A stretch of 54,067 nucleotides of DNA from positions 1 to 54,067 of the forward strand of contig JAAUZX010000090.1 in NCBI GenBank assembly GCA_014804365.1. Reading direction: 5' to 3'. The translations under genes were made by a program, and so were the position numbers. Under the pieces are notes generated by a model. That model saw only the letters and a list, made by a program, of their open reading frames with translations, had not been told where the DNA came from and did not search any database. This DNA comes from Lachnospiraceae bacterium (GTDB lineage Bacteria > Bacillota > Clostridia > Lachnospirales > Lachnospiraceae). Shown in pieces: positions 19,592 through 28,500 of the stretch (the first letter of the stretch is position 1; each line of letters starts with the position of its first letter).

Positions 19592-19937
19592 TCTCTAAAC
19601 TAACTTTAATCCGTCTCAAATTCAATGCAATCTGCTGTACCTTTGAAACTACTTCAATATCATCCAATGTTAGATCTTTTGCCCGATAAGCTACTGCAAG
19701 AGGACGATATTCCTGTTCCTCCAAAACAGCATCTGCCTCACAGCCGAATAAACTGCATGCCTTTTCAATCAATGCCATTCCAAGGCTTCTTTCGCCAACT
19801 TCAAATTTTGCAATCAAAGAGCGGTCTACCTGAAGAAATTTTGCAATCTGCTCTTGAGTAAAATCATTTTGCTTTCTAATTTCTTTAAAACGCCTCCCGG
19901 CATTTACCAGCATTTCATTTCTCTCTTTGTCTGCCAT
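19584..19937 (-). CDS. Xre-family transcriptional regulator
   Basis: A 117-residue DNA-binding protein. Residues 13-70 are a Cro/C1-type helix-turn-helix (RFKEIRKQNDFTQEQIAKFL; VDRSLIAKFEVGERSLG). The C-terminal 45 residues may dimerise or contact the protease. GGAGG is 8 nt before the ATG. It leads a four-gene operon and probably binds the 10-bp inverted repeat over its own promoter. By analogy with ImmR-ImmA it would be inactivated by the adjacent metallopeptidase. Confidence 0.92.
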   Translation of the reverse strand: MADKERNEMLVNAGRRFKEIRKQNDFTQEQIAKFLQVDRSLIAKFEVGERSLGMALIEKACSLFGCEADAVLEEQEYRPLAVAYRAKDLTLDDIEVVSKVQQIALNLRRIKVSLESE

Positions 19938-19977
19938 ATGAATTTCCTCCGATTATATAAGCATCTTTTGTTATCTT

Positions 19978-20006
19978 AATATACAACGCAATTGTCACAT
20001 TGTCAA
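19978..20006 (-). promoter_or_regulatory. Strong promoter of the Xre operon
   Basis: Consensus -35 TTGACA (20001-20006) and -10 TATATT (19978-19983) are 17 nt apart on the minus strand, about 40 nt before the Xre start codon. Confidence 0.8.
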
Positions 20007-20033
20007 TATTAATATGTTTAAAAAATGTGACAA
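19992..20033. promoter_or_regulatory. Palindromic operator, probably for the Xre repressor
   Basis: TTGTCACATT and AATGTGACAA form a perfect 10-bp inverted repeat 22 nt apart. One arm overlaps the -35 box and spacer of the Xre promoter, the usual place for autorepression. Confidence 0.65.
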
Positions 20034-20043
20034 ATTATATGCA

Positions 20044-20100
20044 TTACTTTTCACATTCAAACCAATCAGCCACTGCCATAGCATTTAACTTTGACATCAT
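20044..20100 (-). other. Possible 18-codon peptide ORF after the GHKL kinase gene
   Basis: A reading frame MMSKLNAMAVADWFECEK begins two nucleotides after GGAG on the minus strand, 74 nt beyond the kinase stop. It contains one Cys. It could be a signalling peptide of an Agr-like system but lacks the known AgrD features, and may be chance. Confidence 0.2.
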
Positions 20101-20173
20101 TTCTCCGCAAATCTCAAGTATTTCACCCTAAATTTATTTCTGCAGTTTCCCTTACTACAGATTTGCAAATATT

Positions 20174-21592
20174 CTACTCCAGCATCAGCATAATACAGAG
20201 ACAAAACTCCCCATCCTTTAGTGTAATGTCTATATCGCCGGCATATTTCCCCGCCATTCTGCGGATATTGGACAGGCCGTATCCATGTCCTTCCACTTTT
20301 TCCTTTGACGTGACCGGAAGCCCGCTTTCCGCATCCCATTGTAAACTGCCCGTAAAACTGTTGCAGATTTCCATGATATAAACATTCTTCCTGCGGTATG
20401 ACTCTATGGATATTTGTTTCACCTTTTCTTTTTCCGTATTTTCTATTGCATTCTGCAAAGCATTGTTTAATATTACGCTCATGTCAAAGACATTGATATT
20501 AGAATCCACAGGGTAATGAAATTCCGAACGGAAAGAAATTCCCCTTTCCCCTGCTTCCTTTCTGAACTCCTGTAAAATCACTTCTGTTACCGGATTTCCG
20601 CTTTCTATCCCGCCCGTCATATGAGAAAGTTCTGTCTTTAATTCTTCACCGTATGCTTTGGCCTCCTCCGCATTATTTCCTTCATAAAGCCTTTCCAACG
20701 TGAGGATATGGTTGGTCATATCATGCCTGACACTGCGGATATTCTGATAAAGGTCTTCCACCTGCTCGATATGCCGTCTGATACTGTCAATCTGTACAGC
20801 AAGAAACTCCGCCTGCCGGTTCTCTTCCTGCTTTGCCTTAATTTCTTGGTACAATACAATAAACACAACAATCAAAACAACAGTTGCTGCATAAAACAGC
20901 AAGATCAATATATCATAATCCTCCTTCTTTCTCCCAGCTTCTACAATATAGACCATACGGTGGCTCCCTATGATTACAAATGCCATCATTCCCATGAGCG
21001 ATGGCAGCACCAGCATAAGCAGTTCCCTTTTTTCCAGATCCGCACTCTTATTTCTATAGACCTTTATAATCTGCCGGATTCCAATAGCGGTAAATACAAA
21101 CTCCAGCGTCAGATAAAAAACAGTTACCCCTGCATACAAAGTAATCCACGCAGGATCATCCGGATGGCTCTGCATATAATCCGTATGTTCAGCAAAAGCG
21201 TATAAGTTGTCATATAGAATTTCCGCCATGGCAGCGCAAAGCCAGCTTACGGAAAAAAACATGATCACAAGAAATGCCTTCTGTCTGTAATTTCTACGAT
21301 CGATACAACAGATCAAAAAGAACATGATAAAACTTCCTATGCGATATGCCCTAAAAAGATCCATGGGCTGCGGCGTAACATACAGCAGCATTATTATCAA
21401 AAGATGGATAGCTCCCACATAAAATGCAAATTTCTTCGTTTTCTCAGCAGATACATAGATATCTTCTAAGCCACACATATCATTAGGCATAACTCCGCAG
21501 AACATAAACGGCTTTACCAGACGGTAAAAAAAATATCCCCTGATCAATATCTCCATCACCACATACATCTCATGAACTACAGTATATCCCAC
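20174..21592 (-). CDS. GHKL-domain sensor histidine kinase (AgrC-like)
   Basis: A 472-residue polytopic membrane kinase with about six or seven hydrophobic segments in the first 250 residues. A coiled-coil/dimerisation segment follows with phospho-acceptor motif RSVRHDMTNH near residue 289. The C-terminal GHKL ATPase domain shows the N-box NNALQNAIENTEK and G-box GHGYGLSNIRRMA. This type senses peptides or small molecules and signals to LytTR regulators. A GTG start overlaps the regulator region closely (the regulator's stop lies just 3 nt before), indicating coupled translation. The target genes are unknown; the next gene upstream is the amylopullulanase, but a terminator separates them. Confidence 0.9.
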   Translation of the reverse strand: MGYTVVHEMYVVMEILIRGYFFYRLVKPFMFCGVMPNDMCGLEDIYVSAEKTKKFAFYVGAIHLLIIMLLYVTPQPMDLFRAYRIGSFIMFFLICCIDRRNYRQKAFLVIMFFSVSWLCAAMAEILYDNLYAFAEHTDYMQSHPDDPAWITLYAGVTVFYLTLEFVFTAIGIRQIIKVYRNKSADLEKRELLMLVLPSLMGMMAFVIIGSHRMVYIVEAGRKKEDYDILILLFYAATVVLIVVFIVLYQEIKAKQEENRQAEFLAVQIDSIRRHIEQVEDLYQNIRSVRHDMTNHILTLERLYEGNNAEEAKAYGEELKTELSHMTGGIESGNPVTEVILQEFRKEAGERGISFRSEFHYPVDSNINVFDMSVILNNALQNAIENTEKEKVKQISIESYRRKNVYIMEICNSFTGSLQWDAESGLPVTSKEKVEGHGYGLSNIRRMAGKYAGDIDITLKDGEFCLCIMLMLE

Positions 21593-21595
21593 CCT

Positions 21596-22315
21596 CTATT
21601 CCTTCCCCTTCCTCTGATTGAATCTTAAATAACATTTGACAAAATTCTGATAATTCTGCTTTGACATGGGCACCTGCGCATTTTCTAAATAAATGGTTCT
21701 CGCGTCATACTTCCTGATAAAATTGAGATTTATAAGATATGCCCTATGGGAACGGTAGAAATCATCCCCTGCTTTTTTCTCCAGTTCTTTCATTTTCCCA
21801 TAGAATTCTATGTCCGCCTCCATTGTGTGGATGATTATTTTCCGGTTGAACACTTCTGCATATACGACGTCTTCCATAGGGATGGTAATATGCTTGCCTT
21901 TTGTGGTTACCATCAGGCTCGGCATTTCCTTTTTTACGCCCATACGTTCCATCTTTCTTTCCCGAAACTGCCTGACTGCATTGTGTAAGACTTCCGCAAA
22001 TTTCTCATCTTCAAACGGCTTAACAAGATAATGAAACGCTCCGACATCAAACGACCGGAATACATAATCTCCTGTTACGGTCACAAAAATAATTATCATA
22101 TGCCTATTCAGTTTACGGAGCTCTCCGGCAGTTTCCAGTCCGTCCATTTCCGGCATCTGTATGTCAAGAAACAGGATGTCCGGAAGATGTAATGCCGCCA
22201 ATACTTCCTGTCCGGACCCGTAAGATACAATATCTTCCGCCGGATAAAGCTTCTTTACTTTATCAATGATCATCTCCCTGATTTCTTTCCGGTCATCACA
22301 TACACCAATCTGCAC
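21596..22315 (-). CDS. LytTR-family response regulator
   Basis: A 239-residue regulator: receiver domain (residues 1-120; acidic pair CDDR, phospho-acceptor in ILFLDIQMPEMDG, Lys in YLVKPFED) and LytTR DNA-binding domain (about 135-235; segments MVTTKGKHITIPMEDVVYAE and FYRSHRAYLINLNFIRKY). A GTG start is preceded by GGGGGTG. It forms an AgrA/AgrC-like pair with the kinase gene 3 nt downstream. LytTR proteins commonly control bacteriocins, peptide signals or envelope functions. Confidence 0.92.
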   Translation of the reverse strand: MQIGVCDDRKEIREMIIDKVKKLYPAEDIVSYGSGQEVLAALHLPDILFLDIQMPEMDGLETAGELRKLNRHMIIIFVTVTGDYVFRSFDVGAFHYLVKPFEDEKFAEVLHNAVRQFRERKMERMGVKKEMPSLMVTTKGKHITIPMEDVVYAEVFNRKIIIHTMEADIEFYGKMKELEKKAGDDFYRSHRAYLINLNFIRKYDARTIYLENAQVPMSKQNYQNFVKCYLRFNQRKGKE

Positions 22316-22412
22316 AATTTCACCCCCTGCAAAACATATGATATATTTATATCGGATTTGAACCCGGTTTTCATCAATAGCTTGTCGCAGACAGACTATT
22401 TTATGTTGTGAG

Positions 22413-22457
22413 AAAAAATCCCGCCATGACTCCTTTACGGAATCATGACGGGTTTTT
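22413..22457 (-). terminator. Terminator after the amylopullulanase gene
   Basis: A stem CCCGTCATGA / TCATGGCGGG with a short loop is followed by a T-run on the minus strand. The complement also ends in T, so it may act in both directions. It separates the giant gene from the LytTR/GHKL operon. Confidence 0.88.
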
Positions 22458-22519
22458 CTTTATTTACAGCACATTTTCGCACTGCTTATTATGTTTTGTT
22501 ACATACATCATCTGAGATA

Positions 22520-25500
22520 CTATCTAGTGCCCAATATCATCGGTTTCGCGTTAATCTTAAAGCTTACAGTCTTGGTGCCGCCGTACTCGCCGATACCGTG
22601 TATGGTCACTTTTGCCGTGCCTTTCTTGGTATTGTTGGAGTACCCTGTGATCTCGAAGTTGGATTTATCTATTGCCACCCACTCTCCGTTCTCTTTCATT
22701 TCAACGGTGATGTCGTTATAATTGAGTTTCACCTCTGCACCCGTATATATCTGCGGTTCAATCTTAACTTTGGCTGCAGCAATATTCTTATCATTGGCAA
22801 CAACTCTGAACGTCGCGGATACTTTTCCGGAATAGTTATTGCCTTTGGCTTCCGCTGTAACTTTTATGACGGAACCGACTGCCGGAACTCCCGTGATCAC
22901 ATTGCCTTCCTCGTCAGTATATGCCGTCGCCTTATCGACTGTGAAATCTGTCTTGTTCTTCAGCTTCTTGCCGTTTAAGTCGGTGATTACCGGGATCACG
23001 GTATTGTACTTTTTCGCATTCTTTTCCAGAATATCTCCCGCAACGGCATTATCTTCCAGTTTACTGAGATCTCTCGGTATAATCGTGAACGGAATATCCT
23101 TGATCGTTCCCTTATAATTACCTTTGCCCTTGATCGAGACGCTGGCATCGCCAACCGCCGTATTCTTCTTATAAGACAGCGTGTAATCTTTGCCCTGCTC
23201 CAGCTCCTGTGTGACAACGCCGTTTACCTTAAAGCGTGCATTCACATTCTCATCGGTAAGCTTGCTGCCGCCTTTTGCATAAGAGATCTGATCCTTGATC
23301 TCATTGTCTACTCCGAAGGCAAACAGATCGTCCACGTTGGTTAAAATATCAAAAGCCGTGATCTTAAAGGTCTTCTTGACTTTACCGGTGTAACCGTTGA
23401 TACCAGTCACTACGACAGTGGCCGTACCTACATTCATGTTTTTCTGATACTCCACGGAATACTGCGGATAATCTTTTTCTTCCATGTCGGCAACCTGTAC
23501 TTCTGGCTTCTGTTCTGCTCCCGTATAAACAAGTCCTGCTTTCGGCACATCTTTCAATGATACTTTGTTTGCCTTTAAAGCGGTTCCCGTGATCTTGAAG
23601 GAAGCCGTCTTTTCACCAACATACTTTTTACCGCTTCCCTTGACGGTAATTGTCGCCGTCTCGCCGGCCTCCGTATGTTTTGTATCATAGATTACTTCGT
23701 AGTCCCAGCTCTCCTGCGGCTGGCTGTCGTCTTTGCGGATCAGCGTCTCCTTACCGTAAGTCACGGTGACATTCGGTGTCTGTACCTTGCCTTTCCGTGT
23801 AATTTCATCCCACTCGTATGGCTGCGCCAGGATCGTATTGATTTTTACCTTGCTCATCAGCACTGTCTCTGCCTTATCGGCAAGTATCATCTGAATCTCT
23901 TTGCTTCCCGTGAAATTCTTACTGTTCGGATTTGACTGCAATTTAACTTTGTAAGTGCCCGGTGTCTTACCGTCTGTTTCGGGATTCTCGTAAGCAACCG
24001 TATAATCCGTTTTCAGCTTCAACGCTTTGCCATTATATTTTACTACCGGCTTCGGCTGTATCTGTTTTGCATTATTTGCCGCCACTACCCCGTACAGATC
24101 AGCGATCTCCAAAGTGCTGATATCCACTTTATCGATGAAAAAGCTCTGTTGGAGAGACTGTGAATAGTTTCCTTTTCCTTTCACGGTAACCACTGCCTCA
24201 CCCTCGTTGATATTCTGCTTATAAGTCACCGTATAGTCGGTCTTTTCTTTCAGCTGTCTCCTACCGTCGTAAACCAGAATACCCGGCTTAATTGCCTTGC
24301 CCGTGTAGGTAATATGGTCTGCACCGTCCTCGTCCGTTGTAAACATGGACGCATCCGCCCATTTGATCCATAGTCCATGGGGTGCTTCATCCAAATCTGC
24401 ATAGGCTTTCTCCAAAGCCGCCCTTGCACGGTCGATATCCGCCTGCGTTGCATCCGGATCGTTCACCACACGCTCTGCCTCTTTCAGCGCCTCCTGGAAT
24501 GCCGCCCAGCTTTCGTCGGTATAATCGCCCTGTTCTATCTTACCGTATTTATCCACAAGATCTTTCAACTTACTGTTATCCACAGGACCGGTGTATTCCG
24601 CAAGTCCTTTGTAAGCCGTCTGAAGCACTTCATAAGCCTGATCGACCTCTTCCTGTGTCGCTTCCGTCTCAGCCAGAACTTCTTTAGCCTTTTCCAGAGC
24701 CTGCGTGAACTTTTCCCAACTATCATATGTATAATTGCCCTGTTCTGTCAGCTTGCTGCACTGCTCTACCAGCCCGCTCAGTTTATTTTTGTCAACAGTT
24801 CCCGCCGGAACTTCCAGCCCGTTATAAGCAGCCCGCAGCTGATCCATAGCACTGTCGATCTCTTCTACCGTCACATCGCTCTTATCGGCAATTGACTTAG
24901 CAGCTGCCAGCGCATCGGTAAATTTCTTCCAGCTTTCATCCGTATAGTTGCCCTGTTCCAGATTTTCATATGCTGCGATCAGGTCTTTCAGTGCCTGCAG
25001 TTTTCTATTTAAAAGCTCATTCTTGTCATATACAGTATCCGGATCTTTTGCCTCACCCTTAACAAGAACCATGGCTGAGATCGGCGCTACTTTCACCTGT
25101 CCGGCTGTTCCTGTTACTGTTACGGAATCAAGGGTCTCAATGCCTGCCTTCTGATCGTTGATACAGATATTCCATGTTCCTTCGGCAACACCGTAATTGT
25201 TATACAGATTGATCGCCTGCTCGGAATCCGTGGCATTGAAGATCACCACGATACCGTCAGAGACTTCACTTGCTATTGTGTCCTTGCCGCCTATCACGAA
25301 CATGACTACTTCGTTGGTGATCCAATTGTATTTCACATTCTTCGTTACGTCTGCCGCCGATGTCAGACGCAGTGCAGCATGGTTCTTACGGAACGCGATA
25401 AGTCCTTTATAGTAGTCCCTTACATTCCTGTATGCTTCTTTATCAAGATCCCCCCACTTAATGCTGTTGACCGAATCAGGAAGATTATAGCTGTTATGCT

Positions 25501-28500
25501 CCACACCGTGATTATCCGGAGTTGGATTCACACTTGGCTTCGTCCTAAGAATCTCCTCGCCCGCATGGATCAGCGGGATTCCCTCCGCCGTCATATAAAT
25601 TGCCGCAGCAAGGTTGTTCATCCGGATTCGATCTTTTTCCGAAGCATCCGATCTGGAAACACTGATTTTATCCCACAACGTATAGTTGTCATGGCAGGAT
25701 GCATAATTTATGGTCTGCGTCGGGCTCTTACACCATGAAGTTGCTGCCATAAAGCAAGCCGCGATTTTCTCCTCCAGTCCGATTGCGCCATTTACAAATC
25801 CGGTATTCGCCACGTTAAAGTTGTCACCCTTGATGGCATCCCGAATGGTATCGCTAAAGTAAGCAAAATTCGGTGTCTTCGCAGAATTTGCCTGTGTTGC
25901 CATGGTAATGTTCGGCTTGCTGACCGCAGAATTCATCGTCCAGCCTTCCCCATAAAATACTGCGTCGGGATGTTTCTGATGTACCGTATCCACCACTTCA
26001 TTAATGGTATCAACATCCAACAATCCTACCAAGTCAAACCGGAATCCGTCGATATGGTATTCATCCGCCCAGTAATTAACGGAATCCACGATATACTTTT
26101 TCACCATCGCCCGTTCGGAAGCGGTGTCATTTCCGCAGCCGGAAGCATTGGAATAACTACCGTCCGCATTTGTTCTTGAGAAATACTGCGGAACCAGCTG
26201 GTTAAAGCAGAATTCATCTGCATTATATACATGGTTATACACAACGTCCATAATGACATTAATGTCATTATCATGCAGTGTCTTAACCATCTGCTTCATT
26301 TCTTTTACTCGTGTTGCCCCATTGTAAGGATCCGTTGAGTAAGATCCCTCCGGCACATTGTAGTTCACCGGATCATATCCCCAGTTATACTGCTCCTCAT
26401 CCAGTCTCGTCTCATCTACCGAGCCGTAATCATAGGAAGGAAGCAGGTGGATATGGGTTACACCCAGATCCACCAGATAATCCAGCCCTGTGGTCTGCCC
26501 GGTAGTATTTGTTGTCCCTTTCTCTGTCAAACCAAGGAACTTGCCTTTGTGCTCCGCCGAGATGCCAGAGGATTTGTCGATAGAGAAATCTCTCACATGA
26601 AGCTCATAAATGACAGAATCATTATAGCTCATGCCCTGATTCGGTCCGCTGTCATTTGCCCAGCCTGCCGGATCGGTAGAATCCAGATCAATGACCATCG
26701 CCCGGTCTCCGTTTACACCGGTGGTTCTTGCATAGGGATCACAGGCTTCTGCAGATTTACCATCCTGCACCGCCGTATAAGTATAGTAGGTGCCGTTTAA
26801 GTCTCCTGTCTTCACGGCGGTCCAGATGCCCTTCTCACCCTTTGTCATATCAATGGATTCGATCTTGTCATCTGTTCCTTTCGTCCCTGATTTATATAAA
26901 TTAACTTCTACCTTGTCTGCCGTAGGTGCCCAAACCTTAAAGGTAGTCTTCTCTTTGCTCCATGTTGCTCCGAGATCATTGCCCTCATAAGTGAACTGAC
27001 CTTCAAACTCATCGGAAGAATAAACCGAGGGCATCGCCACCGGATAATCATATCCGTCGAAGGCAAGGATATATTTCTTCGCCATTGCCTCCATTGATGA
27101 CAAATCTTCTCCAAGAGTCAATGTATACTCTTTCTTATTTCCACTTACACTTACTTTGCTCACCGGAATTGCTTTTCCGTTTGCACCTTTCAGTGTAAAT
27201 ACCTCGTCAGGTTTTCCGATAACAGACATTCCGGTAACAACCTTAATTGTATTATTCGTCCTGTTATATGTTACCGAAAGGATCTTTGCGCCCAAAAGCA
27301 CATCATCTCCCAACACTCTCTTGCCTCCACTTACGCCGGATTCCACATAATAATCAACGGTTCCGGAAAGTACATCCGTCAAATCGATCTTCTGGTCATC
27401 CTCCAAATCCTTCTCCGCCCAGTCTTTTCCTTCCACGCTCTTGCGGATAATATAATTGAAATAGGTGATTTCTCTGCCTTTCAAGGTAAATGTAACCACT
27501 TTCTCCCCGTTTTCTCCGGTCGCGTCAAACTCATATCCTTTGCCTTCCATTCCGTCTGCCCATGCCCATACATTCCATCCTGTATAGTCGCTGTTTTTTC
27601 TCGTATAATGCAGACGCAGCGTGATCTCGTTCTTATCTTCCACAACCTTAACCGTAAAGGTTACGCTAAGTTCAGAATTGTCTGCCGCCGTGGCTGTCAG
27701 AGTGATCTCATCTCCGTCAAACGCCTGATTGACTGTGATCTTGCAGCCTTCACCGTCAAGAGTCACACCTTCTACTGCTTCCATGCTGTAGGTTACATCG
27801 ACTGCCGTTTTGCTTCCGTCTTCCGCCACATGGGTAAGCTGATAAGGAAGAGCAGATACTTTACCCGCCTCATCGGTTCCCTTTGCAATGGTAAGCTCCG
27901 GAGCTACCAGAACATCTGCATAACTGCCCGCTGCCAATACGATAGTTCCGCCGTCAGCCGCTGCCGGAACATTAACGGTAACAGTACCGTCCGAATCAAC
28001 CGTATATGTCTGTCCTCCATACAGATCCTTATATCCTGTGATTCCGTTACTGTCTACCGAAATCTTAATCTCCTTGGCTTCAGATCCGATATTCATTCCG
28101 ACATAGACTGTCTCTCCGTTGTAACTCCTAGAGACTACGTCATATCCGTCCGCATTCGAACTGTCAACAACCTTTCTGTCACCCTTCGCAAAGACCTCAG
28201 AATACTGCTCACGAATACCGAGCATCTTCTTATAGTGAGCATACGTCTTGTTGCTGCCGGACTCTACCTCACTCCAATTAAAATCGTACCGGTTTGTCTG
28301 ATAGGGATAATTATTCTCACCCGTCTGACCAATCTCTTCTCCGTAATAAATGACAGGCTGTCCCTTAGCCGTAATCTGCAGGGTAGCCGCAACCATAGTA
28401 GCTGCGTCAGCCGCATCAGCCGCCATTCCGGATTTTGTCAGATTCCACTTAAATCCATTCTCATCATGACTGCTTAAGAACTGTCCTGTCAGATAAGTAT

